Assembly (NCBI RefSeq): GCF_024055715.1
Contig: NZ_JAMXMV010000001.1
Span: 1,054,001-1,118,000, forward strand
DNA length: 64,000 nucleotides
Direction: 5' to 3'
Source: Actinoallomurus soli
Lineage (GTDB): Bacteria > Actinomycetota > Actinomycetes > Streptosporangiales > Streptosporangiaceae
A program made the translations under genes and the position numbers. The notes under the pieces are model-generated. The model did not search any database. It saw only the letters and a program-made list of their open reading frames with translations, and had not been told where the DNA came from. Shown here one piece after another: positions 17,327-26,635 of this stretch. Numbering within the stretch: position 1 is the first letter of the stretch; the number at the start of each line of letters is the position of its first letter.

Positions 17327-20131
17327 ATGGCCGTTCAGCGTTCACGGGTCGAGACGCCGCGCCACGAGAGAACGGTGCGGGGGCGCGAGCGCGCGTGGGA
17401 GGCCATCGTCGCCCTGACGCGGTCGGCGCGGGCCGGGCGGTCCGGCGTCCTCCTCATCGAGGGCGAGGCGGGGACGGGCAAGAGCCTCCTGCTGGCGAAG
17501 GCCGCGTGCGCTGCCGCCGCGCCGGGCTTCTCGACGGCGACCGGGGGAGCGGGGGAGTTCGCGAAGGCCGCGCCGCTCGAGCCGCTGCTGTCCGCCCTCG
17601 CCGGCCTGCCGTTCGCCGGCGACGCGGGACCCGTCGGCCGCCCCGGACGGCGGCTCCGGATCATCGAGGAGATCCGGGCCGCGTTGGAACGACGCTGCGG
17701 CGAAGGACCCGTGCTGGTGGCCCTGGACGACCTGCAGTGGGCCGATCCGGCCACGCTCACGGCGGTTCACACGCTGACGCGGGCGCTGGCCTCCCACCCC
17801 GTCGTGTGGCTGCTGGCCCGGCGTACGACCGGGCGCGCGACCGAGACCGGCCGCCTGTTCGACCTGCTCGAACGCGAGGGCGCGACGCGTCTCACGCTCG
17901 GCCCGCTCGACGACGCGACCGTGCGGGAGGTCGTGATCGACATGCTCGGGGCGGTGCCCGACCCGGACCTGCTGGCGCTCGCGGCGGAGACGGGCGGCGA
18001 CCCGGCCCTGCTCGCCGAGCTGCTGTCCGGGCTACGGGACGAGGATGCGGTGACGGTCGTCGGCGGGCGGGCGCGCCTGGTGACCCCGCGGATCCCGGAG
18101 CGGGTCCGCGCCGACCTCGGGCGCCGCCTGGGCCGGGTGAGCCCGGCGACGCGCCACCTGCTGACCGTGGGCGCGGTGATCGGGCGCTCCTTCTGCCCCG
18201 AGGACGCCGCCGAGGTGCTCGGCGCGACACCGGCCGCGCTGCTGCCGCAGCTCGACGAGGCGTTCTGCGAGGGGTTCCTGGTCGTCGCCCCGGAGGAACT
18301 GGCGTTCCGCAACGGCCTGGTCTGGCGGGTCGTCGCGGACGCCGTTCCGGCGCCGGTCCGGCGGGCGCTGCACCGGCAGGTCGGGGACCTCCTCATGGAG
18401 CGGGGCGGGAGTGCGATGCCGGCCGCGGCCTCGCACCTGATGCAGGGAGTCCGGCCGGGCGACGCCCGCGCCCTGGCGGATCTCGACCGGGCGGTCGCCG
18501 CCGTGACCCTGGTGTCGCCCCGCTCCGCGGCGGCCCTGGCCGCGCACGCCCTCCGGCTCACCGATCCGGCCGAGCCGGCCTGGCCCGCCCGTACGGTGAC
18601 GGCCGTCCGCGCCCTGAGCACGGCGGGCCGGCTGGAGGACGCCCTGGACCTCGTGGACTCGGCGCTGCTGACGCCCCTGCCCGGTGAGACGTCCGCGCGG
18701 CTGCGGTGCCTGCGGTCGGCGATCCTGCCCTTGACGGGCCGCACCGGAGAGGCCGCGGCCGAGGCGAGCGCACTCCTCACCGTCCCGGGACTGTCCGGCG
18801 AGCTGCGCGACGAGGCCGAACTGGTGCTGCTCAACGCCCAGGCGGGGATGGGCGACGACAGGGGCGCCCGCGCGCGAGCGGAACGGATCGTGTTCGCGGC
18901 GGACGGCCACGGCGACGCGCTGGTCACCGGCGCGCTGATCACCCTCGCGCTGTCGGAGTGGGGGTCGGGACGGCCGGCCGACGGGTTGCGGCTGGCCCGT
19001 GCGGCCGTACGGCGGGCGGAGTCGGCGGACGCGCGCCGCCTCCATCCCCGGATGATCCTCACGATGCTGCTGATCGACGTCCACCGCCTGGAAGAGGCCC
19101 GCGCGGTGATGGCGGGCGCGGGGGAGGAGGCCGAGACGGCCGGTCACCTGGCCTGGGCGGCGGCGCCGGCGGTCCTGCGCGCCCGCATGCACCTGGCGGA
19201 GGGGCGCTTCCACGACGCCGCCGCCGAGGCCGGGGCCGGTCTGGCGATCACCAGTCGGCTCGGACCGCACGTGCTCACCTCGTACGCGCTGTCGGTGCTG
19301 GCGACGGCGGTGATGCGGGCCGGTGACCTGCGCGGGGCCCGGCGATACGCCGAAGGGGACCGGCCGCCGCCGTGCCACTGCGGCTCACCGTACGCCGACG
19401 CGCGGCTCCGCCTGGCCCGGGCCCAGGTCACCGTGGCCAGTGAGGGCGCGGCCGCGGCGGCGGAGGCGGTCGGGCGGCTCTGCGACGACCTGGAGACGCA
19501 CCGCTGGACGCTGATCAGCGAATCGACCGCGGCGCCGTGGCTCGTACGGACGGCGCTCGCCCTCGGCGACCGGGCGCGGGCCCGGGCGGTCGTCGCGGCG
19601 ATGGACCGGCTGGCCGGCGGCCATCCCGTCTTCCCCTGCCTGGGCGTCACCGCCGCGCACGCGCGCGGCCTGCTCGACCGGGACCGGGACGCGCTCGAGC
19701 GCGCCGCCGCCGGGCACACCGACCCGTGGGCGCGCGCCTCGGCGGCCGAGGACCTGGGGATGCTGATCACGGCGGAGGGCCCCGCCCTGCGGCGGGACGC
19801 CGTTGCGGGCCTGGACACGGCGCTGGCGGCCTACACGGATCTCGGCGCGGCCCGCGACGCGGCACGGGTACGCCGCCGGCTGCGGCGGCTGGGGGTCCGG
19901 CGCCGGCACTGGAGCCAGGCCGACCGGCCGGTCTCGGGCTGGGCGAGCCTCACCGACACCGAACGCAGCGTCTCCGCGCTCGTCGCGCAGGGCCTCACGA
20001 ACCGCCAGGTGGCGACCCAGATGTCCATGAGCACCCACACGGTGGCCTTCCACCTGCGGCACATCTTCCGCAAACTCGACGTGACCTCACGGGTCGAGCT
20101 GACCCGGCTCACCATCGAGGCGGGCCCCTGA
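17327..20131 (+). CDS. LuxR-family LAL transcriptional regulator with ATPase domain
   Basis: This 934-residue LAL-type regulator has an N-terminal NTPase with Walker A GEAGTGKS (46-53) and Walker B VLVALDDLQWAD (~127-138), a long helical TPR-like middle (~350-850) rich in alanine and leucine, and a C-terminal LuxR HTH (~870-930) with LTDTERSVSALVAQGLTNRQ and MSTHTVAFHLRHIFRKL. AAGGAGGCTCC lies before the ATG. LAL proteins are ATP-dependent activators, often of secondary-metabolite or sugar genes. No cluster is adjacent, so its target is not evident; nearby candidates are the DUF574 methyltransferase and DUF2267 genes. Confidence 0.92.
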   Translation: MAVQRSRVETPRHERTVRGRERAWEAIVALTRSARAGRSGVLLIEGEAGTGKSLLLAKAACAAAAPGFSTATGGAGEFAKAAPLEPLLSALAGLPFAGDAGPVGRPGRRLRIIEEIRAALERRCGEGPVLVALDDLQWADPATLTAVHTLTRALASHPVVWLLARRTTGRATETGRLFDLLEREGATRLTLGPLDDATVREVVIDMLGAVPDPDLLALAAETGGDPALLAELLSGLRDEDAVTVVGGRARLVTPRIPERVRADLGRRLGRVSPATRHLLTVGAVIGRSFCPEDAAEVLGATPAALLPQLDEAFCEGFLVVAPEELAFRNGLVWRVVADAVPAPVRRALHRQVGDLLMERGGSAMPAAASHLMQGVRPGDARALADLDRAVAAVTLVSPRSAAALAAHALRLTDPAEPAWPARTVTAVRALSTAGRLEDALDLVDSALLTPLPGETSARLRCLRSAILPLTGRTGEAAAEASALLTVPGLSGELRDEAELVLLNAQAGMGDDRGARARAERIVFAADGHGDALVTGALITLALSEWGSGRPADGLRLARAAVRRAESADARRLHPRMILTMLLIDVHRLEEARAVMAGAGEEAETAGHLAWAAAPAVLRARMHLAEGRFHDAAAEAGAGLAITSRLGPHVLTSYALSVLATAVMRAGDLRGARRYAEGDRPPPCHCGSPYADARLRLARAQVTVASEGAAAAAEAVGRLCDDLETHRWTLISESTAAPWLVRTALALGDRARARAVVAAMDRLAGGHPVFPCLGVTAAHARGLLDRDRDALERAAAGHTDPWARASAAEDLGMLITAEGPALRRDAVAGLDTALAAYTDLGAARDAARVRRRLRRLGVRRRHWSQADRPVSGWASLTDTERSVSALVAQGLTNRQVATQMSMSTHTVAFHLRHIFRKLDVTSRVELTRLTIEAGP

Positions 20132-20302
20132 CCAGGCCCGCCCGCCGGGGTGGCGCCGGCTCCCCTCGGCCCGTGGGATGGGCGCGCGGCAGCGGAGGAA
20201 AATCCCGGCAAAAGAGTTGATGGCAGAGATTGCCGCAGGTGTGCGTGGGCAGGGGCGCTGCGACGGCGGGCGGTGCGATGCCGGAGGAACGGAGGCGCTG
20301 CG

Positions 20303-20734
20303 ATGCCCCAGACGGGATACCACTCCATCGACACCACCGTCGACAAGACCAACCGCATCCTGCACCTGATCGAGGAGTCCTACGACTGGCCGAAGGAGCG
20401 GCGCAACCAGTCCTACAACGCCCTGCGCGCTGTGCTGCACGCGCTGCGCGACCGGCTGACGGTCGACGAGGCCGTCGACTTCGCCGCCCAGCTTCCGATG
20501 CTGGTCCGGGGGATGTACTACGACGGATGGCATCCGAGCCAGGTGCCGAAGAAGATGCACAGAGACGAGTTCCTCGACCAGATACGGGCGGAGATGCCGC
20601 CGTACGAGATCCAGGGCGGTCTGGAGGACCTGGTGCGCACGGTCGCGGAGGCGCTCAGGGTCTACATCACCGAGGGTGAGTGGGACGATATCAAGGCGGA
20701 GATGCCGAAGGACCTCGCCGCGATGCTGCCCTAG
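20303..20734 (+). CDS. DUF2267 family protein
   Basis: This 143-residue helical protein contains the DUF2267 pattern: YNALRAVLHALRDRLTVDEA, AAQLPMLVRGMYYDGWHPS and a C-terminal EGEWDDIKAEMPKDLAAMLP. The family is common in actinobacteria and cyanobacteria, often near stress genes; its function is unknown. GGAACGGAGGCGCTGCG precedes the ATG. It stands 171 bases after the LAL gene, a gap with no other gene, and is convergent with the beta-helix gene. Confidence 0.88.
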   Translation: MPQTGYHSIDTTVDKTNRILHLIEESYDWPKERRNQSYNALRAVLHALRDRLTVDEAVDFAAQLPMLVRGMYYDGWHPSQVPKKMHRDEFLDQIRAEMPPYEIQGGLEDLVRTVAEALRVYITEGEWDDIKAEMPKDLAAMLP

Positions 20735-20828
20735 CGGACCGGCGCGGTCACCGACCTGCCCGACGGGGGGGATGCGCCCGGCGGCCCGGCGGGCCGGACG
20801 GCCCGGCTGCCCGGGTCGTTGCCAGGGG

Positions 20829-22472
20829 TCATTCCGATGGGGGACATCCGTCCAGGCCGTGGTTGTGGTGCCAGCAACCGCCGGAGGGCTCGGTGTCGAA
20901 CCGGACGGCGGCGACGCCGTTCCCCTCGAAGTCGTTGTCGTGGACCCACGCGACACCGCAGGTCCCGCGATCGGTGATGACGAGCCCGTGGGTCTGGGTC
21001 TTGCGAGGTTCGCCGTCCCATACGCGGTTGTCGTGGATCGAGGGACTGTGCACGCTCGCGGCCAGCGTAATGCCGGCTCTGACCCCGGGTGCGTCGGGCA
21101 GCCTGTACGGTACGCCGGGTTCCGGGGTGCCCTCGGACCACGCGGTGGCGGCACCGGGACGTGAGGGCGCGAGGACGAGTTCGGTGGCGGTGTTGCTGAT
21201 CACGACGGCCTGTTGCCCGCCGGCCGTGACCCACTTGCCGATGTGCCCGTCCGTGCGCCAGGCGGCCGAGGTGTCCATCAACGAGTGCGCCGTGTAGAAC
21301 ACCGTGTGGCCCTCGCCTTCGTCCGCCGGTTCGCACTGCCGGCCGTTGCTGCGGATCCGGTTGCCGGCGATGTCGGGATCGGCGAGCGCCGAGTCGACGA
21401 AGACGCCGTCGAGGCCGTTGTCCCAGAACTCGTTGGCGTCGATGATCATGTTGGCGGCCGCCTCCTGAGGGCCCGCGGCCAGATTGTGCTGCCAGTACCC
21501 GTAACGGCCGTTGCGGCTGATGCGGTTGCCCGCCAAGGTGTAGGGGCCCGGGGTGTTGCCGATCGCGACACCGTCCCAGACGTTGTGCTCGATGACGCAG
21601 CCGGTGATGACCCCGCCGCGCCCGGCGACGGCGGACGTGCCCAGGGCTGAGACGTCGTAACCGGCCTGATGGTTGCCGATCAGGGTGCAGCCGGAGACGA
21701 CCAGCCCGTCCGTTCCCCAGTCGGAGATCCCGAACCGGTTGCCCTCGGCGTGACAGCCGATGATCCGGATCCCGCGGGTCGGCGGCCATTCCCGGTTCTG
21801 CAGTTCGAAGAAGATGCCGTTCGTGCCGTTGCGCACGGTGGTGCATGAGGAGACCGTGCAGCGCTCGACGGAGCCCCAGCCGCCGGTGCCGATGCCGATG
21901 CCGGCACCGCCCAGCCACTCGCCGCTGCGCTCCAGCCGCCCGCAGTGGACGATCAGCAGGTTCTCGACGAAGGTGTCCTGCAGGAAGTCGCAGCCGAACC
22001 CGGTGGCCGGAGTGTCGTGGATGTACAGGTCGCGGAATCTTCCCCGGAGGACGTACTGCAGGCCGAGTCCCTTGGACAGCACGTTGTACTCGGACAGGAT
22101 CACACCGGAGCCGTCGATCTCGAAGTGCGCGAAGGTGCAGTCGGCGATGTGGTTCTGGGGACCAGCGCCGTGTTGCAGCGTGGTGAAGTAGGCCAGGGGG
22201 GTGGCGGTGGTCGGGTCGCCGGGGTTCGCCAGGGAGAACCGCGTGGCCGCCGGGCCGGCCCCGATCAGGGAGACGCCGCTCCGCCAGACGGTGCCCCGGT
22301 CGCGGATCGAGTAGTGGCCCGCCGGGCAGAAGATGGTGCGCGGCCGGCCATCGTCCAGGTAGGCGTCCCCGAGCCTGTCGACCAGGTCTTGCAGGGCGGG
22401 CTGGTCGTTGGCCTTTCCGTCACCGACCAGCCCGTGCTCGAGCGCGTTGTGGAAGAAGGGATCTGTGGACAT
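20829..22472 (-). CDS. Right-handed parallel beta-helix protein (pectate-lyase-3-like)
   Basis: This 547-residue protein opens with a PHAGE/pectate-lyase-3-type cap: ALEHGLVGDGKANDQPALQD, then GRPRTIFCPAGHYSIRDRG. Residues ~130-440 consist of repeated short strands rich in N, G and aliphatics (NHIADCTFAHFEIDGSG, VVSGCTLIGNHQAGYD, GVITGCVIEHNVWDGVAIG), the pattern of a beta-helix with coil-by-coil turns. Such folds bind or cleave polysaccharides. No signal peptide is seen. The ATG overlaps the stop of the upstream pyruvyltransferase gene (TGATG), so the two proteins are probably made together and act on the same glycan. Catalytic residues not identified. Confidence 0.75.
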   Translation of the reverse strand: MSTDPFFHNALEHGLVGDGKANDQPALQDLVDRLGDAYLDDGRPRTIFCPAGHYSIRDRGTVWRSGVSLIGAGPAATRFSLANPGDPTTATPLAYFTTLQHGAGPQNHIADCTFAHFEIDGSGVILSEYNVLSKGLGLQYVLRGRFRDLYIHDTPATGFGCDFLQDTFVENLLIVHCGRLERSGEWLGGAGIGIGTGGWGSVERCTVSSCTTVRNGTNGIFFELQNREWPPTRGIRIIGCHAEGNRFGISDWGTDGLVVSGCTLIGNHQAGYDVSALGTSAVAGRGGVITGCVIEHNVWDGVAIGNTPGPYTLAGNRISRNGRYGYWQHNLAAGPQEAAANMIIDANEFWDNGLDGVFVDSALADPDIAGNRIRSNGRQCEPADEGEGHTVFYTAHSLMDTSAAWRTDGHIGKWVTAGGQQAVVISNTATELVLAPSRPGAATAWSEGTPEPGVPYRLPDAPGVRAGITLAASVHSPSIHDNRVWDGEPRKTQTHGLVITDRGTCGVAWVHDNDFEGNGVAAVRFDTEPSGGCWHHNHGLDGCPPSE

Positions 22473-23605
22473 CAGGAGACCGGATCCAGTCGATCGATGA
22501 GGGTGCGGCAACGCTCCTGGTTCTCTCGGGCGCGTTCGCGCAGGAACTGGAAGCGCTGCCGCAGACGGTCGGTGCAGGCGTGCCGTTCGTCCCAGAGCCG
22601 GTCGAGTTGGGCGAGCAGCGGCCCCGCCTGGCTCTTCGCGATGCCGGTGAGCGCGGGCGCGCCGACCGTCTGCGCGAAGTCGAAGACCTTTCCGGCGTAC
22701 GGGAGCGGCAGCACCGGCACTCCGGCGCAGGCGGCGAAGATCAAGAAGTGCAGGCGCATGCCGACCGCGAACTCCAGGTGCCGCATCAGCCCGGCGATCT
22801 GGCCGGGGCTGTAGGGGCGATTGAGGATGCGCGCGTTCTCCGGCGCGCTCATCGCCGACAGCACCGCGTGCGCGTGGGCGATGTCGCCCCGCTCCATCGG
22901 CACGAACACCGCCTGGGCGTTGTACCTGCACGTCATGAAGTCCGCGATCTCCGCGATCAGCCCGTGATAGGTCCTCTCGTCGAGGTTGTCGGCCGCGCCT
23001 CCCGGCTCCCGCACCGAGATCCCCACGAGCCGGGTGTGGGCGTCGATCCCCTCGCGGATCAGCATCTCCTCCGTGAACTCCTCAGGATCCAGCAGCACCG
23101 CCGCGTCGGCGGTGGCCGAGATCTGCCGGGTGACCCCCATCCCTTCAAGGACGAGGATCGACTCCTGGTCCCTGACCGTGAGGTCGGTCATCTGGTCGAT
23201 GACCTGCCGTACGACGTCGATCTCCTCGTGGCCGGTGAGCGGCCCGGCCCCGATCGCGTAGCCGAACGTGGGAATGCCCAGCTGGTGAGCCAGGCGCACC
23301 GGGCGCATCACCGAGGCCGCGAGGCCGTTGTGCAGGATCCCGCCGCCCCCGAGGACGAGCAGGTCCAGCCCGGTCTCCGCCTCGACGAGCTGCCCCTGGG
23401 ACACCCCGGCGTAGGCCACCGCCGGGATGCCGAAACGGTCACTCGTGTGTTCGGGGTGACGGCTGAAGACGATCCTCTCCGCCGTGGGCCGTATCTGCCG
23501 CAGGCTGTCCAGGACGCAGGCGAGGATGGCCTCGTCGCCGAGATTCAGGCCCCCGTACGATCCGAGCACTCCGATCCGGAGTTCGTGCCGGTCAACATCC
23601 GACAT
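22472..23605 (-). CDS. Polysaccharide pyruvyl transferase family protein
   Basis: This 377-residue protein starts with IGVLGSYGGLNLGDEAIL, the signature start of the polysaccharide pyruvyl transferase family (CsaB/WcaK/PssM), followed by LLVLGGGGILHNGLAASVM, FGYAIGAGPLTGHEE, LVGISVREPGG and FAVGMRLHFLIFAACAGVP. Members move a pyruvyl group from PEP to a sugar, forming acidic ketals on cell-wall or exopolysaccharides. ATG at 23605 follows GAGGGGAGGTGAATCG. It is coupled to the beta-helix gene downstream. No other glycan genes flank it. Confidence 0.85.
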   Translation of the reverse strand: MSDVDRHELRIGVLGSYGGLNLGDEAILACVLDSLRQIRPTAERIVFSRHPEHTSDRFGIPAVAYAGVSQGQLVEAETGLDLLVLGGGGILHNGLAASVMRPVRLAHQLGIPTFGYAIGAGPLTGHEEIDVVRQVIDQMTDLTVRDQESILVLEGMGVTRQISATADAAVLLDPEEFTEEMLIREGIDAHTRLVGISVREPGGAADNLDERTYHGLIAEIADFMTCRYNAQAVFVPMERGDIAHAHAVLSAMSAPENARILNRPYSPGQIAGLMRHLEFAVGMRLHFLIFAACAGVPVLPLPYAGKVFDFAQTVGAPALTGIAKSQAGPLLAQLDRLWDERHACTDRLRQRFQFLRERARENQERCRTLIDRLDPVS

Positions 23606-23911
23606 CCGATTCACCTCCCCTCGGGTCCGGTCGGCCGGACGAGGGACAGGGCGTGACATCAGGGGGCGTCGGCGGTGGGCCCTATACGGCGGCCCCCGGC
23701 GCCGGGGCACAGGCCGGCGCGGGGCCCGCGCCGGCCTGGCCAGAAGCACACACACCATGGTGACGGCAGCGGTGTGCCGCCACATCCTCACTTCATGTAG
23801 CCCCGTACCCTCGGTCGCCGGTACGACGCGGGCCGCCGGGTGCGACGTCGCAGATTCGGGCATACCGGCGTACCGTGCGGGTCGTACGAGCACGCCGGGA
23901 AGGGAGGCCGG
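23606..23911. other. 306-bp divergent intergenic region
   Basis: The region between the pyruvyltransferase (leftward) and the flavin monooxygenase (rightward) should hold both promoters. I see no clear hexamers, strong dyad or gene in it. A run of in-frame codons continues upstream of the pyruvyltransferase start but lacks a better ribosome site. Confidence 0.4.
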
Positions 23912-25432
23912 ATGACCGGCGTCGAGCACGTCGACGTGTTGATCATCGGTGCCGGGTTGTCCGGCATCGGCGCCGCCCGCCATCTGCAGGAGGCGTTCCC
24001 CCGCAAGACGTACCTCATCGTGGAGGCGCGGGACGCGATCGGCGGGACCTGGGACCTGTTCCGGTACCCCGGTGTCCGCTCCGACTCGGACATGCACACC
24101 TTCGGCTACCGGTTCCGGCCGTGGGCCCAGGCGAAGGCCCTCGCGGACGGCGCGTCGATCCTGCGCTACATCCGCGACACCGCGACCGAGGCGGGGATCG
24201 ACCGGCAGATCCGGTTCGGGCATCGGGTCGTGTCCGCGTCCTGGTCGAGCGAGGAGGCCCGCTGGACGGTCGAGGCCGTGCACGACGGCGAGCCGGTCCG
24301 GTTCACCTGCGGGCTCCTGTACACCTGCAGCGGCTACTACCGGTACGACGCCGGGTACACGCCGGACTTCCCGGGCGTGGAGCGCTTCGGCGGCACGATC
24401 GTCCACCCCCAGCACTGGCCGGAGGACCTCGACTACACCGGCAAGAAGGTCGTCGTGATCGGCAGCGGCGCGACCGCGGTCACGCTCGTGCCCGCCATGG
24501 CCGAGCGGGCCGCGCACGTGACGATGCTGCAGCGCTCGCCCACCTACGTCATGGCGCTGCCGGCCGAGGACCCCCTCGCCACCAGGTTGCGGCGCCTGCT
24601 CGGGAGCCGCCGCGCGTACCCGATCGTGCGGTGGAAGAGCGTCGCGGTGATCACGCTGCTCTACCAGCTCAGCCGCCGCCGTCCGCAGGTCGTCAAGTCG
24701 CTGATCCGCAAGGGGCTGCTCCGCCGGCTGCCGCCCGGCTACGACGTCGACACCCACTTCACGCCCCGGTACGAGCCCTGGGACCAGCGGATGTGCTTCG
24801 TTCCCGACGGCGACCTGTTCCGGGCCATCCGCCGGGGGGACGCGTCGGTGGTCACCGACCGGATCGAGGAGTTCACCCCGACGGGCCTGCGCCTGGAGTC
24901 GGGCGCCGAACTCGACGCGGACATCGTCGTCACCGCGACCGGCCTGCGGCTGCTGCTGTTCGGCGGCGTACGGCTCGTCGTCGACGGCCGTGAGGTCAGG
25001 CCGCCGGAGACGATGGCCTACAAGGGCATGATGCTCAGCGGCGTGCCGAACTTCGCCTTCACGGTCGGCTACACCAACGCCTCCTGGACCCTCAAGGCCG
25101 ACCTCGTCAGCGAGTACGTCGTCCGGCTGCTGCGGCACCTCGACGCCCACGGCTACGACCAGTGCGTGCCGCGCAACGACGATCCCACGATCGCCGAACG
25201 CCCCCTCCTCGACTTCCAGTCCGGCTACGTGCTGCGCTCGATCGACGAGTTCCCGCGGGCGGGCTCACGGGCGCCGTGGCGGCTCGGCATGAGCTACGCC
25301 CACGACCTGATCACGCTGCGGTACCGCGCCATCGAGGACGGAGCTCTGCGCTTCTCCCGCCGGCCCGCCGCCTCCACGGCCGCCCGCCCCGCCGGCCGAC
25401 CTCGCCGCGGTGGAGGCGGGGGAAGCGGGTAA
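23912..25432 (+). CDS. Flavin-containing monooxygenase, Baeyer-Villiger type
   Basis: This 506-residue protein has the FAD site VLIIGAGLSGIGAARHL at the N-terminus, the Baeyer-Villiger fingerprint as FGGTIVHPQHWPEDLDY (FxGxxxHxxxW form), and the NADPH site VVVIGSGATAVTL right after. It resembles the actinobacterial EthA-like/FMO family, which inserts oxygen into ketones or oxidises sulfur and nitrogen compounds. AAGGGAGGCCGG precedes the ATG. The SnoaL/NTF2-like gene follows 88 bases on and may belong to the same unit. Substrate unknown. Confidence 0.9.
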   Translation: MTGVEHVDVLIIGAGLSGIGAARHLQEAFPRKTYLIVEARDAIGGTWDLFRYPGVRSDSDMHTFGYRFRPWAQAKALADGASILRYIRDTATEAGIDRQIRFGHRVVSASWSSEEARWTVEAVHDGEPVRFTCGLLYTCSGYYRYDAGYTPDFPGVERFGGTIVHPQHWPEDLDYTGKKVVVIGSGATAVTLVPAMAERAAHVTMLQRSPTYVMALPAEDPLATRLRRLLGSRRAYPIVRWKSVAVITLLYQLSRRRPQVVKSLIRKGLLRRLPPGYDVDTHFTPRYEPWDQRMCFVPDGDLFRAIRRGDASVVTDRIEEFTPTGLRLESGAELDADIVVTATGLRLLLFGGVRLVVDGREVRPPETMAYKGMMLSGVPNFAFTVGYTNASWTLKADLVSEYVVRLLRHLDAHGYDQCVPRNDDPTIAERPLLDFQSGYVLRSIDEFPRAGSRAPWRLGMSYAHDLITLRYRAIEDGALRFSRRPAASTAARPAGRPRRGGGGGSG

Positions 25433-25520
25433 CGGGACGGCGCCGGGCGGAGATCGACCGCAGGAAGGCCGAATCCCGCCTCTCCCGGCCGAACGGCCGG
25501 GCAGCGTCAAGGAGAAGACG

Positions 25521-25961
25521 ATGGCCCTGAGCACTCAGGTGATGACCGACGAACAGCGCAAGGCGGTGGCACTGGAGTACCTCAAGCGCCTCGACCGCGG
25601 CGACGACTTCTTCGACCTGTTCGCCGACGACGCGCAGGTGTACTTCCCCAAGTGGGGCGTCGCGAACGGCGCGGACGAGATCAAACGGCTGTTCGCCGAC
25701 GTCGGCGGAATCCTCGCCGCGATCGAGCACGACTACGCCTACCTCAACTTCGCCTACAACGGCGACCTGCTGGTCGTCGAGGGCACCTCCTCCGGGCGTA
25801 CGGCGTCCGGTGCGGAGTGGCGGGCCGGCGTCACGCATGCCGGCCGCTGGTGCGACGTCTTCGAGATCCGCGACTTCGAGATCCAGCGGCTGTTCGTCTA
25901 CCTCGATCCCGACTACGCCGACGCGGACACGGCCCGGTATCCCTGGCTGGCGGGTTCCTGA
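25521..25961 (+). CDS. NTF2-like / SnoaL-like domain protein
   Basis: This 146-residue protein begins with QRKAVALEYLKRLDRGDDFF, DLFADDAQVYFPKWGVANG and ends with CDVFEIRDFEIQRLFVYLDP, the cone-shaped NTF2-like/SnoaL fold common in polyketide cyclases, limonene-epoxide-hydrolase relatives and ketosteroid isomerases. AAGGAGAAGACG is before the ATG. It probably acts on, or binds, the same small molecule as the monooxygenase upstream. Catalytic residues cannot be assigned with confidence. Confidence 0.8.
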   Translation: MALSTQVMTDEQRKAVALEYLKRLDRGDDFFDLFADDAQVYFPKWGVANGADEIKRLFADVGGILAAIEHDYAYLNFAYNGDLLVVEGTSSGRTASGAEWRAGVTHAGRWCDVFEIRDFEIQRLFVYLDPDYADADTARYPWLAGS

Positions 25962-25981
25962 CCCGTACGCGCCGCAGAGGG

Positions 25982-26021
25982 CGGCCGCCCGGACACCGGA
26001 GCATCCCGCTCCGAGCGGCCG
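25982..26021. terminator. Bidirectional hairpin between convergent genes
   Basis: Nested stems, GGAGC-ATCCC-GCTCC inside outer CGGCCG arms (25982-25987 with 26016-26021), lie between the SnoaL-like gene and tatA, which converge. The placement and symmetry suit a shared terminator. Confidence 0.5.
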
Positions 26022-26035
26022 TCGGGCGGCGCGTG

Positions 26036-26440
26036 TCATCCCCGGCCGGGACTCCGGTCCCCGCCGGGCGCGGCGTCGCGGCCCGGAACCGTCCGGTCCT
26101 GCGGCGGATCCGCCTGGTCCTCCAGGCGCGCGGCCTCCTCCCGCAGGCGCGCGGCCTCCTCCCGCAACTCCCGCGCGGTCGCCTCCGGCCCGGTGGGCAC
26201 TCCCTGTCCGGACGCCTCAGGCCCGGCGGGAACCTCCCGCGCGGGTGCCGATCCCTCGTGCGTCTCGCGCGCCGGCGCGTCCGGCTCGTCGTCATCGGTC
26301 ATCAGGCCGTGGGTCTCGGACTTGAAGATGCGCATCGATCGCCCCAGCGACCGCGCGGCCCCCGGCAGCCTGGTGGATCCGAACAGCAGGATGACCACCG
26401 CGAGCACTATCAACCAGTGCCATATGGACAACTCACCCAT
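26036..26440 (-). CDS. tatA: Twin-arginine translocase TatA/E-type subunit
   Basis: This 134-residue protein starts [20 protein letters not shown] (one N-terminal membrane helix), then the hinge [20 protein letters not shown] and an amphipathic helix, the classical TatA layout. The C-terminal tail is long, acidic and proline-rich, with a coiled-coil-like stretch [18 protein letters not shown]. TatA oligomers form the pore for folded Tat substrates. GGAGAGCG precedes the ATG. tatBC are not adjacent, so this is a solitary extra tatA. It diverges from a deacetylase that has an RR signal, hinting at a substrate link. Confidence 0.88.
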   Translation of the reverse strand: MGELSIWHWLIVLAVVILLFGSTRLPGAARSLGRSMRIFKSETHGLMTDDDEPDAPARETHEGSAPAREVPAGPEASGQGVPTGPEATARELREEAARLREEAARLEDQADPPQDRTVPGRDAAPGGDRSPGRG

Positions 26441-26635
26441 CGCGCTCTCCTCGCCGACCGGCGCGCCGGAACCACCTGACCCGTCCTGGCGAACCCGCAG
26501 CTCATCGGGCCGTACGCCCATCACCCATCGTACTGTCGCGACCACGGAAAGCTTGGCTCGCCCACAAGATCCGTCATGCCACGCATTGACGCAAAGACGG
26601 GTACATAAGCGACGAAACCGGCGATTGGAGGAGGC

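Noticed and set aside
17217-17417. A 66-codon frame before the LAL gene.
   Set aside because: It overlaps the start of the LAL gene, has no good ribosome site and no recognisable domain.
23606-23790. An N-terminal extension of the pyruvyltransferase with a signal-like MWRHTAAVTMVC start.
   Set aside because: The start at 23605 has a strong ribosome site and gives the normal family N-terminus; the extension is basic and low in coding character.
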